From assembly GCF_037975245.1 (NCBI RefSeq), contig NC_092578.1:12444321-12508320 (forward strand): a stretch of 64,000 nucleotides of DNA, in the 5' to 3' direction. Below, piece by piece: positions 1 through 11,849 of this stretch (the first letter of the stretch is position 1; the number at the start of each line of letters is the position of its first letter). Origin of the DNA: Apostichopus japonicus. Taxonomy: Eukaryota > Echinodermata > Holothuroidea > Aspidochirotida > Stichopodidae. The position numbers were made by a program, and so were the translations under genes. Under the pieces are notes generated by a model. It was not told where the DNA came from, did not search any database, and saw only the letters and a list, made by a program, of their open reading frames with translations.

Positions 1-193
1 TATTACATTGTAAACATACAGTATATGCTGCTACCATAGAAACTGCCGTTTGCCCTGCAACCGCTAATGGGGAAATTCTTGCACTCTCTTAAACTACTGT
101 ACAGAAGTAACAACAATGGCAAAGATTTACTTTAAAGCTATAGTATATATGGTTAATTTTTTCTTTTCAGTATTTTCTAATTTCCTTTTTTAG

Positions 194-289
194 CCATTTT
201 TCCCCCTTTTGATAAAAAATATGTTGAAGACGTAGTGGAAAAGAATCTCATTTTTGATAAATCAGGAAAAATCTTAATAAAGCCACCTG
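194..289 (+). CDS. Candidate orphan coding exon, family not recognised
   Basis: A 96-nt stretch is preceded by a pyrimidine-rich acceptor (CTTTTTTAG) and followed by a GTAAAG donor. Read with two leading bases and one trailing base it is a phase 1-1 exon of about 31 codons, with a natural-looking composition including FPPFDKKYVEDVVEKN. I do not recognise the family and see no partner exon nearby. The opposite strand is also open, so this could be chance. Confidence 0.3.
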
Positions 290-1235
290 GTAAAGTCTTC
301 ATGTTGGCTGAACACCCAACATAATGTTGCATCTTATGAACAATGAAGTACCTAATGCAGTATTCCATTAATTGCTAGAACAATTTTAAATTCTTTGCAA
401 CACAGAATTTAAACACCATTAATTTTGCAAGGATTTGAACTTTCACACAGCATTCAGCTCATCCCCTCCCCCCCCCCCCCTATGTGATGCTACCCTTCTT
501 TGGACATACCAGTAAGGATGTCACACATTTGACATTTCATTCTCTCAACTGTTTAGGTGTGGTAGTAACAAGCTGACAAGACATCATTCCATAGTTGCAA
601 CAATGTATGCAGATCTGAAAATCCAATGTTAACACACATCAAGTACTTTTTAACCATTGTGTCTCTTTAAGTTCACAACAAATAAACTTACTATTGATTT
701 AGAGACACTAAGAATTAAATGTCAGGGTTTTCTCAGGATACAACAAACTGAAATTGCTCATATCATCATCATATCAGTACAGAGCATGCAGAAGAAGCAT
801 CTTGAAAGCTGCATTTAACATAATTTACTACCACAATCTGACGGTACAATCATGGTCCAATCAAAGGCAAGATAAAGTACCAGAAACTATTAAATATTAT
901 AACTTTAAACCACAAAAACAATGCCAGGAATGATACAATATGAAAGAATAGAACTTGGACTGGTTTGCCAATAAATTAAAAAATAAATTTATAAACAAAT
1001 GTGTGTTATTTTGGGTACTCAATATCACAAAATATCACAAATAAAAAACTTGTAGCCACATCCATTACTCGAAAAAATCATATATTTTGCACCTATTGGC
1101 AATTTTGCATAACATTTTGACAGGAGAGGAACCTTAATGAGAGCATGGCCAAATAAAATATTATTGTTGTATTTTACAAATACTGTAACATCCTCTTCCC
1201 TGAAAAAAAAAATGAAAAATTGGTTTGTTACATAC

Positions 1236-1304
1236 TGTAACACACAAAGCACTTCCAATGGAGTCCAACCTTCACTTTCTTTTCTTTTATCTACACTTTG
1301 CATC
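1236..1304 (-). CDS. Candidate orphan coding exon, family not recognised
   Basis: On the minus strand an acceptor (TACACAG) is followed by 69 open bases and a GTATGT donor. The translation contains KRKESEGWTPLEVLCVLQ. The phase is 1 in and 2 out. No neighbouring exon was found and no family is recognised. The open frame runs past the donor to about 1025, which weakens the case for a true exon. Confidence 0.22.
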
Positions 1305-1559
1305 CTGTGTACTTAAAACAAACACATTCTTTCATAAATTGAGTCATATATGCAATAAACCAATATTGTGTCCTGGGTTTCATTTACCATTTGGCTGCAC
1401 TATTAAAGCCAAACATTGAACTAACCATGGCAGAAAACAGAATCTCGCACAGAACCGTAACGTAATGCGGCTGCCTCTCATACCATTTGTTGACTGTGAT
1501 GTACAGTTCAGTGGCTTTGTAAAACTATACAATTATAATATTGCTAATAAGTCATCTCA

Positions 1560-3606
1560 CTAGATGTTCTATTATACAGGTACCTAGAGTATAGTATCTG
1601 ACTACTGTAGATGTTCTATTATACAGGACCAACAGTATAGTATCTAACTAGATGTTCTGTTATACAGGTACCTACAGTATAGTATCTCACTAGATGTACT
1701 ATTATACAGGTATCTACAGTATAGTATCCGACTAAATGTTCTGTTACACAGGTACCTACAGTATAGTATCCGACTAGATGTTCTATTACACAGGTACCTA
1801 CAGTATAGTATCCGACTAGATGTTCTATTATACAGGTACCTACAGTATAGTATCCGACTAAATGTTCTGTTACACAGGTACCTACAGTATAGTATCCGAC
1901 TAGATGTTCTGTTACACAGGTACCTACAGTATAGTATCCGACTAGATGTTATGTTAAACAGGTACCTACAGTATAGTATCTCACTAGATGTACTATTATA
2001 CAGGTACCCACAGTAAAGTATCTGACTAGATGTTCTATTATACAGGTACCCACAGTATAGTATCTGACTAGATGTTCTGTTATACAGGTACCTATAGTAT
2101 AGTATCTGACTAGATGTTCTATTATACAGGTACCTACAGTATAGTATCTGACTAGATGTTCTGTTATACAGGTACCTACAGTATAGTATCTGACTAGATG
2201 TTCTCTTATACAGGTACCTACAGTATAGTATCTGACTAGATGTTCTATTATACAGGTACCTACAGTTTAGTATCTGACTAGATGTTCTATTATACAGGTA
2301 CCTACAGTATAGTATCTCACTAGATGTTCTATTATACATGTACCTACAGTTTAGTATCTGACTAGATGTTCTATTATACAGGTACCTACAGTATAGTATC
2401 TGACTAGATGTTCTATTATACAGGTACCTACAGTATAGTATCTGACTAGATGTTCTATTATACAGGTACCTACAGTTTAGTATCTGACTAGATGTTCTAT
2501 TATACAGGTACCTACAGTATAGTATCTGACTAGATGTTCTATTATACATGTACCTACAGTTTAGTATCTGACTAGATGTTCTATTATACAGGTACCTACA
2601 GTATAGTATCTGACTAGATGTTCTATTATACAGGTACCTACAGTATAGTATCTGACTAGATGTTCTATTATACAGGTACCTACAGTTTAGTATCTGACTA
2701 GATGTTCTATTATACAGGTACCTACAGTATAGTATCTGACTAGATGTTCTATCATACAGGTATCCACAGTATAGTATCTGACTAGATGTTCTATTATACA
2801 GGTACCTACAGTATAGTATCTGACTAGATGTTCTATTATACAGGTACCTACAGTTTAGTATCTGACTAGATGTTCTATTATACAGGTACCTATAGTATAG
2901 TATCTGACAAGATGTTCTATTATACATGTACCTACAGTTTAGTATCTGACTAGATGTTCTATTATACAGGTCCTACAGTATAGTATCTGACTAGATGTTC
3001 TATTATACAGGTACCTACAGTATAGTATCTGACTAGATGTTCTATTATACAGGTACCTACAGTATAGTATCTGACTAGATGTTCTATCATACAGGTACCT
3101 ACAGTATAGTATCTGACTAGATGTTCTATTATACAGATACCTACAGTATAGTATCTGACTAGATGTTCTATTATACAGGTACCTACAGTATAGTATCTGA
3201 CTAGATGTTCTATCATACAGGTACCTACAGTATAGTATCTGACTAGATGTTCTATCATACAGGTACCCACAGTATTGTATCTGACTAGATGTTCTATTAT
3301 ACAGATACCTACAGTATAGTATCTGACTAGATGTTCTATTATACAGGTACCTATAGTATTGTATCTGACTACATGTTCTATTATACAGGTACCTACAGTT
3401 TAGTATCTGACTAGATGTTCTATTATACAGGTACCTACAGTATAGTATCTGACTAGATGTTCTATCATACAGGTACCTATAGTATTGTATCTGACTAGAT
3501 GTTCTATTATACAGGTACCTACAGTATAGTATCTGACTAGATGTTCTATCATACAGGTACCTATAGTATTGTATCTGACTACATGTTCTATTATACAGGT
3601 ACCTAC
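1560..3606. repeat. 42-bp minisatellite, about 48 copies
   Basis: Tandem array of a 42-bp unit carrying TAGATGTTCTATTATACAGG followed by TACCTACAGTATAGTATCTG. Copies differ by point changes (CAGTTTAG for CAGTATAG; TATCC for TATCT; TTACACAG for TTATACAG), and variant types recur in blocks, as expected from unequal exchange. Because 42 is divisible by 3 and the unit lacks stops, the minus strand shows long open frames (1644-2927 and 2939-3631) with a 14-residue period. I take these as a by-product of the repeat length: no start context, splice signal or non-repeat coding flank supports a protein. Confidence 0.95.
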
Positions 3607-6060
3607 AATATATATAGTAGAGGACAGCCACATAAGTGTACTGTATGGAATATTAGCAATAATTACGGAGACATTGAATTGGTTACAGCTAAGTGATGAG
3701 CTGCATGCATCAGATCACGTAGATCAAGATACATGAAGAGGGTTTGCAACCGTAACAGGCAAAACAACCTCTACAAAGTATATGACAAAGCTGTATATTT
3801 TTTCATACTTTAATCTTCTTGTGTGCCATGGATGCAACATTTCAAATATGTTTGCATCCGCTCAGAAAACTACTCACTTACTCAGTGTATCCCACCAGTT
3901 GGCCATGGGAAACAAGAACACAAACTTGTTAGTTATGACCCCTGTTGATACGTTGAGTTGCATGATATACACTTATGTGCAGAAAAATCACAAAATGTGC
4001 AGAAAAAGTTACATGTCAAGTTTTACTAAGACCACAAAAACATATGACTGTCAGGATGTGATCTTGAATCACTTATTACCATAATGAGTTACCAAACATC
4101 AAGACATTCAATGTTGCCAAACTGTACAGTATGGTGAGACTGCCCAACATAATCTCTTTAGAAATGTTACAGGCTGCCCAGACAAAAGGCCTGTGCTAGG
4201 ACTGTGAGTCAGAAATCCACATGGAGATAAACAATTGCCTGGACAGTAAATGTTAGCAAGATAAGTATGTACAGTAACTAGAGTCCATTGAACATTGTCA
4301 GATATTTTGGTTATCTACTTTAGACCACTAGACCTACAGTACTGTACATACTGTACCTCCAGGACGGAGACCAAGCCCCAGATAAATTTGCTTAAATTTT
4401 CTGTAAACAATTTCCTGATGCAATTTGGTTTTAACATAAACATAATTATGATATTCTCCATCCATTGGGTACTATTAGTCACCCCACAATGTTTCGTTCC
4501 AATCCCTTCCTATACTGTAAGCCTACGGTATGTCAATTAATTTTATACAATGTTGGTTCAAACGTCAAGCTTCAATTGAAATACTGCTTCCCAATATAAT
4601 GAAGAATTTACATAACAGCCCATGAAACAAAACAATGGCAGCTTCCTATTATGAGTTTCTTGTTGAAAATATGACAACAGAGTCAGACTTAATAGTGCAC
4701 ATATGTCACATCATAGTCTATCGCTGAACATTGCTATCTTTATATAGTGAAAGGTAACATTACCAGTATAGAAAGGGCAGTTTAACAACATATTTTGTGT
4801 TTAATGACTCTTGAGCATGGAAAGATATACAAATCTTTGCAGAAACTTGGTAAAGGCCTATTAGTTAATCAAATCAACCAAAGAAAAACACTGTTGACTA
4901 TTTTTACAGGTACTTTACAAACTTCTGTAGTAGAAATGCCATTTAATACTATACAGTAATTCTGTACTGATGTATCTCAACTTGCATCTGAACATTATTT
5001 TTCATTGGGTTTTCAAAAACCACCTCAAGAATTTGGAGCTGATAAGAATCTGTTCAAGGTGGGGAAAAACATAATTAGTTTAATTATAATATGTTCTGAT
5101 CGTTTTGCAGATTTTTGAGTGTGTGTTGACAAAGTGAAGAATGCACGTTACGTCGTAGTTTAAACATGATGAGAAGTCAATCATTAGAACACAATGTTTG
5201 ATGAGTGATGAGGTTGTCTGTAATGCCAGGTAGTTGCAGGTACGTATAAAAACACATGTACTGTAGTCACCAGGCAGAGTATCGTTTAAATTGTTATCAG
5301 TAATTTACTAAATGAACTTAACCGAAAACTGTCTGGGAAATAATAAACAATGGAAAAGAGCACAGAAATATGGAAATATGGAATTGAACCATTGACCTCC
5401 GGGTTACAAACACTTTACATTTAAATTGTATCAGAATCACAGAAACTATCACTTGGAACACTCTTCACTGTCTTTACAAGTATATTACCATTCACTACCA
5501 GTACCCACTGTAATACTTGAGAATTTATGTTACGTACTATTTAATCTGACACAAGAAGGCTCTTTACTGTTACTGATGCTTGCTAAGCTTTTATTACTAC
5601 TACAACACATCCCCAGGGAGTGCAACCCTCATCAGATCACATGTTAATATTATATTTAGTACTATAAACCATCCAAAACTTTATTGTCAATTGTCAATTT
5701 TGGCATATCAATTGATGTGGTGTACTTGGCTTCATAAGTTAAACGCAAGAACAAATATCACACAACATATTCTTAGATGCAAATTAGACTGCTACACTTT
5801 ACTGTAGGTACAATGTTCAGACTTTCTAAAGGTACTTATCACTGCAGTAAACACATTGTATTACCACAGCAGCTAACAAAGGATTTATGGTTTGTACTCA
5901 TTATGTAACCTAGCCAATAGTAACAGAGCACTTCAATTTTTTCTTTTAATTTGAAAGTATCATAATGATTTAATATGCTCCACATAAATTCAATAGACAT
6001 TGTATTGAGTAATAAATCTTCAAGGGCGGTTTGACGCATAAATTTAAAGTTTGATATGTT
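3607..6060. other. Intergenic stretch, nothing recognised
   Basis: AT-rich single-copy-looking DNA. Short open frames on both strands have no recognisable domain or splice context. A small palindromic cluster of TACAGTACTGTA type occurs near 4335. No RNA gene or transposon was found. Confidence 0.45.
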
Positions 6061-6260
6061 GATGACAGTTAAAAAACACTACTACCAGTCCAGGTTATAT
6101 TTCTATAATTACAATTTTAATTTATGAGAAATGACTCCTTAAGCAGCTGAGGTTCATCAGGGTTAGGGTTTAAGTGACTGGACTATGTAGTCTTTGAGTT
6201 CAATGAGTTCAGTTCCTTAGATGCAAAACACAAACCTGAAAGGGAAAACATAAGACTTTT
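6061..6260 (+). repeat. Diverged dispersed repeat, copy A
   Basis: Resembles 48970-49140 in order and orientation: GAGAAATGACTCCTTAAGCA against GAGAAATGACCCTTTAAACA, then a shared GTGACTGGACTA and a shared AGTTCCT with similar sequence after it. The two copies are clearly diverged and mark an unnamed interspersed repeat family. The class is unknown. Confidence 0.55.
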
Positions 6261-6504
6261 ACCGCTATGACATGATATGTACTGTACCTAATGACATGTT
6301 TACAATGTAATACAAAGTTGGCAAGGACAAATGGTGTTGAATGTCATTCAAGAGGGCTCAGTTGCTGACATGAATTTAAAAGAACGTTTGTTTGTTGAGT
6401 TATTAGAATTTATAAAACAATGGGTGAAAATTAATATACGGGACTGCACTGAGAAGCCAAAGTCATCATCAATTTACCCTTACATGAGCATTCCAGATTC
6501 CAGT

Positions 6505-6576
6505 GTAAGGCTTATTTTAGGTAGTTCGGGAATGGTAAGCCGGGCCTTACACTGATAACGTCTAACCGAGCGTGAA
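6505..6576 (-). repeat. Remnant of the 3' LTR of a Ty3/gypsy element
   Basis: About 72 bp matches the inner end of the LTR at 8681-9314: both begin TGTAAGGCTTA and share the stretch from TAGGTAGTTCGGGAA to CGAGCGTGAAA. Similarity stops after about 6576, so the rest of this LTR is deleted, replaced or diverged beyond recognition. The 4 bp to its left (CCAG) match the 4 bp to the right of the other LTR, consistent with a target-site duplication. Confidence 0.6.
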
Positions 6577-7202
6577 AAATCCAAAATCCAAAGGACTGAG
6601 AAGAGAACAAAAGTCTAAACTAATTGCTGATGGGTGATCAAGCCATGTACAATATCTTCGTTTCTGCCGGAAATAACCATCATGCTCCTTAATCGAGGTT
6701 CATGGCTAATCGCGGTCAACAAATGTTACATCTACCTCATACATAAATTTAAAAAAATAATATCAATTTGTGGAACAACCCTAATTACTCTCCTGTCGTC
6801 GTTTTGAGATGCGACAATTGGCAGGAGCATAGTAATCCCAACTTAAAAATGAATTATGAACAAAATACAATTTACAAACATGCATGCAATTTATAAGACA
6901 GCTTCTCAAAAACAAGATACACATTAATTCATAATGAACCAGGGCAAAACTAACTGTCACACCAGATACTATCTAAACATTCCAATATAAGGGATGGAAG
7001 AATGGAGAAAGGTAATACTCAATGACTTATTATCTTAAATTCAAATTCATAGCTTTAAATTCAAAAGTTACCTCATAAATTCCTGTCAAAGAAAAGACAA
7101 TTACCCTTTCTAATATAAAAGGCGTAAGTCTTAAAAAGAAGGAAAGAAAAAAAATATACATAACTACTTATCCTTATGAAAAGAATGATAATAATTATGA
7201 CT

Positions 7203-8533
7203 TAAACGATCTCAGCAGACCTAACGATCCAACTCATAATCACTAAGATAGTTAGGCAGCTTCACTTCTCTACCTAAACGTGTAAGTCTTTTATTATCTA
7301 AACGTTTTCCACCTTGCAACTCAGGAGAAATTCCAGACGTATCTAGATTACTCTCAAAGTGAAATGGTAACTTTCTATAAAATTCATCCAAGGACAAATT
7401 TGGCAAATAATTCCCTTGAACCACACTAGGCGGATTTGGCTGAACAAGCTTTCATTTACATCCTCTAAACTATAGGGAGAAACATAAGGCTTAAGTCGGT
7501 TATAATTGTATGACTTTAGATGGAATGGAAGATTTACTCAAATCTTGTAATTGATAAGTTACACCATTGTTCATAACTCTAATTACTCTATGAGGACCTT
7601 TCCATCGAGCGGCTAACTTATCACGTTGCTTAGCTGGATCGTTTACCGACACTAAATCTCCAACAACATAAGGTAGAAATCGAGTCTTCAACTCTACATA
7701 CTCAGCCTGTTTTTCTTGAGCTTTTACCAATTCTTGGCCAACAATCTTACTAGCTTCTTTCATACATTTAGTGATGTCATCAACAAAATCACCATAGCTA
7801 CTATGACAACTGTAACCAACTGGAGTGTCACCAAACATAACCTCGAGGGGCATACAAGCTTCTCTGCCATTCACCAGAAAGAATGGTGAGTAACCAATGC
7901 TAGAATGGACACTAGTATTATAGGAAAAAGCGATATGATTGAGCATCTTATCCCATTGGTTACCAGTTGAGAATAATCTCTTACTCAATTCACTCTTAAG
8001 TGTTCGATTGAATCTTTCTACCTGACCATCTGATTGTGGGTGATAAGGACTACTACGAGTTTTCACTATTCCCATTAGTTTACACAATCTATGCACCAAC
8101 TTGGATTCAAATTGTTTACCTTGGTCAGTGTGTAATACCTCTGATATCCCATGTTCACAGAAATACTTATCAAATAAAGATTGTGCAACAGTCTCTGCTG
8201 TTTGATCTGGCAAGACATACATATTACTGTACTTAGTGAAGTAGTCAGTTACAACCAAGACATATCTATTGCCATTCGTAGTTAGGGGTAACTCAGTTAT
8301 ATCAGCAGCAACTCTCTCAAATGGTTTGTTAACTATCATGGGCTCTAAAGGAGCACGAAAAGGTGAAAATCTTCACTGCCTGTACCCAGAAAAGGTGGGG
8401 GAAGTTCAACCCTAATATTATCATAATGGGGTGGTGCCATCATTTCGGTAGTATCACCCAATAGTGGGGACCTTATAGTGTTACGAGAACTGGAGCCTCT
8501 ACGTCTAGGCATTAAGTTTTTGGCGAAGAACAA
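7203..8533 (-). pseudogene. Ty3/gypsy gag-pol remnant with integrase, internally deleted
   Basis: Degenerate retrotransposon coding region on the minus strand. It opens at 8533 with a gag-like N-terminus (about 50 residues, PPPFLG motif) and then passes near 8360 directly into the integrase linker (RAPLEP). Gag remainder, protease, reverse transcriptase and RNase H are missing. The integrase core spans 8339-7500: first Asp in AADITELP, second in HTDQGKQFES, and the Glu in QVERFNRTLK, exactly 35 residues after the second Asp (DD35E). A frameshift near 7500 breaks the frame; the tail resumes as NRLKPYVSP and ends near 7221 in a basic RLGREVKLP segment typical of Ty3/gypsy pol C-termini. It cannot move by itself. 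Confidence 0.88.
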
Positions 8534-8657
8534 TGAAATTCAGTTTCACAAGTTTAAAATAAATACAATATCCTAAAAAAAATATATATATATACCAGCT
8601 GGGGGTGCCTGTAAACAGTCTATACTCAACAATATGTGTACCAGAATGGATTAGAGT

Positions 8658-8677
8658 TCTTAAACCGCTGCCACCAA
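8658..8677 (-). other. Candidate primer-binding site of the gypsy element
   Basis: Just inside the LTR end at 8681, the minus strand reads TATT then TGGTGGCAGCGG. A TGG-initial stretch next to the 5' LTR is the usual place for tRNA primer binding in Ty3/gypsy elements. The spacing of 4 nt fits. The primer tRNA was not identified. Confidence 0.5.
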
Positions 8678-8680
8678 ATA

Positions 8681-9314
8681 TGTAAGGCTTACTGTACTTT
8701 AGGTAGTTCGGGAACGGTAAGCCGGGCCTTACACTGATAACGTCTAACCGAGCGTGAAACAGGAAATAACCAGGAAAAGCGGGTACTGGATAATATATAT
8801 CTTCTTTTATTGATTCTGAATAAGAATATAACTTTGGATAATTAAAATGTACAGAGCCCGAAGACTACAGACGTAAATATAAATTACGGAGCCTACTGTT
8901 CTACGTCCGTCGACTTCGGATGATAAACTTAAACTCCTCGATATATGTCTTTATGAAACACTTAAACCCCTGATTCCAAAATAACAAATTAAGACGCGTT
9001 GCACAGGGCACACGCTCTGCCCTTGAACCCGATTGGTGTAAACTTCTAACTCACCCCTTACCAAACTCTTGATTGGTTGAGTGCCAACCTGATATGCAGA
9101 TGAGCATATGCAAATGGGCACTCAACCAATTTGAACCAGTTTGGCTGTCTTCCAACCCCGAATCATTTAAAACAAAAGATACGCTTCTAATAACGCGTGA
9201 TTTATATCCCGCCACACCACAGCGCAAACCACCAATGCACGAGCCATGGGTGACGTCATAATAATAATAACTAGAATACGCTTCACAATAACAATAACTA
9301 GAATACGCTTCACA
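8681..9314 (-). repeat. 5' LTR of the Ty3/gypsy element
   Basis: Bounded by TGTAAGG on the left and CTTCACA on the right, giving TG...CA ends on either strand, and followed by CCAG, which matches the base quartet before the other LTR copy at 6505. About 634 bp. The outer end carries a short duplication of ACTAGAATACGCTTCACA, so the exact right boundary is slightly uncertain. The gag start and candidate primer-binding site lie immediately inside it. Confidence 0.55.
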
Positions 9315-10640
9315 CCAGCATTAGAATTTGTGATTCCAACCTTCCAAATGAGCACATTTTAGACATTCATGGGTATAACACAAAAACACTAAAAATCTAC
9401 CATTTACTGTGTGTGTATTTTGGCACCTTCTTTAACCACATTCACTCATTTCACAAAAAGTATTTACATGGTAACTCCAGTAATTAGGCTAAGCAGATGG
9501 AAAGGTGCAATAGTAGAGTCGAGACAGGTAAGGAGAGGAGAAATAGGATATTCTTCAACAGCTTAAATGTAAAGTATATGCTGCTCCATGGACCTTCCTG
9601 CAGTTTCAACTTTCACACTTGGCTAATAAGACAACCAAACATACAGTATGCAGGATTCAGCAAGTGCAGTACATTAAAGTGTATGAATTGAAAGGAGATG
9701 AGCAGAGCAGGCACACGCTCTATGAGCGATACTTTTACATAACATGGTCTAAGATTGACTTCACGTCACAAACATGCTAACTAATTTCAGTGACTTTTTG
9801 AGCTGTTAAATTGACAAATTTATAACGCTACAATCCCATGTATAACTGTACAGTAGTTCATGAATAGCTTGACTAGCCAACTTCCATTGCAAATCGAAAT
9901 AACACTGAAGCTATAGACAGAAAATTGGAAATTTTCCGATCTGCTCTTTGTGCGTGGAAAGATTTAACACTACTGTGAAAACATGTCTTGGGAGGGAAAT
10001 GTTGAAGATCAAAATGGAATCATTCATTATTTGTTCGGTATTAATCTTCAGTTGGTGAATAATTGTTATGAGATGGTCATAGTTTGATCAATCAAAAACT
10101 TATTTCTTCGTTTCCTTGGGTTAAAGCTATACAAGGATTTCTGTGCGGCAAAATTTTCAATTCATTTTCAGATTTAATCTTGAAATTTGCTAAGAGCAAG
10201 CTAAATATTTAAGCCTAATGTATGGCAGTGAACCAATCATTACCTGCGGTATACAGTTTGTTCAAGGATAAACCTTGATGCAGTTTGTTGTGCCAAATAG
10301 CACTAACAAAATTTATGCTTAATTTCTATGTAAGATGGGAGCTATTGAACAGACCATTGGGCATGTAAGGATGGCACTCTTGCATATTTAACTAAATATC
10401 AATTAGTATTATTTTAAATGCAATTGCATTATTGTTGTACAGAATTTATCTGATCATTGGTTAAATAAGGATAGAACTTGTGCATATTTAACTGATAAAA
10501 GGGTTAACAACACTACCACAACGTTTAATTAACTGGCGGTCGGGCAAATGAACACTGCAGTAGTTCCTATTGAACAGATCGTCTTTAGACAGCCAGCTAA
10601 ACCGGTTCTCATTTAAGATCTTTCTAACAACAGGGTAGCT
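9315..10640. other. Intergenic stretch, nothing recognised
   Basis: AT-rich DNA without a convincing open frame, RNA gene or terminal-repeat structure. It separates the gypsy remnant from the foldback element. Confidence 0.45.
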
Positions 10641-10764
10641 AGTCAGGTGGCTTAGCAACTTTAACGTTACCGGCCGGACAAAAGTACCAAATTTGGCATG
10701 GAGTCTCTTTTCGACCTATCTATCGATTTTATCCGTGGAACCCACTTTATCGGTTCCGATTTTT

Positions 10765-11290
10765 CAAGATGGCGGCCAAAATCCAAGATGGCCGCCAGAA
10801 AAAAGGAAAATGTCATATATCTGGCTGTAAAAATCAGAGATGAACAAATGAGGGGTCAATTAAGGTGTTTCCGGGGTCACTGAAACAGATGATGATCATT
10901 GCATGTTGCTTGAGTAACCCACTTCCAAGATGGTGGCCAAAATCCAAGATGGCCGCCAGAAAAAAACGAAATGTCATATATCTGGCTGTAAAAATCGGAG
11001 ATGAACAAATGAGGGGTCAATTCAGGTGTTTCCGGGGTCACTGAAACAGATGATGATCATTGCATGTTGCTTGAGTAACCCACTTCCAAGATGGCGGCCA
11101 AAATCCAAGATGGCCGCCAGAAAAAAACGAAATGTCATATATCTGGCTGTAAAAATCGGAGATGAACAAATGAGGGGTCAATTAAGGTGTTTCCGAGCTC
11201 ACTGAAACAAATGATGGTCATGGTATATTGCTTGGGCCACCCACTTCCAAGATGGCGGCCAGAATCCAAGATGACCTCCTGGAAAAAAAG
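10765..11290 (+). repeat. ~160-bp subrepeats in the left foldback arm
   Basis: Units begin near 10767, 10926, 11086 and 11247. Each carries a paired CAAGATGGCGGCC and CCAAGATGGCCGCCAG, then TCATATATCTGGCTGTAAAA, GATGAACAAATGAGGGGTCA, and a purine-rich link to the next unit. The same units occur inverted and fewer in number at 14060-14410. Confidence 0.85.
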
Positions 11291-11849
11291 GAAATTTCAT
11301 ATATATTCAATCCCCAGACCCCCTGTGCCCTTTTCTGATCGGGACCATCAAACCTTCCGTCCTCAAACGTGTAAATGGAACCGGGCTTGCACCCTGACTA
11401 TATGTTATGGCTGGTATTCTAATTGTGTCACTTTGGTTCAGGAAGCCATTTAAGACTTATTGGGGAACTTTGAGGTGTGATCGACCGTGGATAGACACTG
11501 TCGCAAACCCGTTATTATATGGGAGTTACGAGTGTCATGTAAGACTGATTACATTGAGTCAACTATATAATAGGGTAACTTGAGGGAAAACAGACCAGAT
11601 GTGAATACCGACTCATTGAGAGATTTTGTAGGATTGTGCACCCTTCATAAACACAACGTCAATTGTGCGAACAACACACGCTAAGCAGGTCACTAGGCAT
11701 CTGAGGCATTTAACTCTTTCAACCTGTACCCCAGGGCTACTGTTAGCGAGGATCTCCAGGAAGACTTGTTGTCTGGTATAGACAACCCCCCCCCCCCCCT
11801 CATAGTAAAACGATAGCTTGGGTTCGAATCTCTCCGTTGGTGAGCTCTG

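Larger units (their letters stand above)
1..1559. other. Left-edge region with two weak candidate exons, otherwise featureless
   Basis: AT-rich DNA without a recognisable gene. A C-tract lies near 469-480. Two short open stretches with splice-like borders, one on each strand, are listed separately. I see no RNA gene or transposon here. Confidence 0.5.

Noticed and set aside
177..368. 63-codon minus-strand frame near the left edge
   Set aside because: The plus strand of the same stretch has better splice borders, and the minus frame has no recognisable homology.
1644..2927. 427-codon minus-strand open frame with a 14-residue repeat
   Set aside because: It is the 42-bp minisatellite read in a stop-free frame; period divisible by 3, no gene context.
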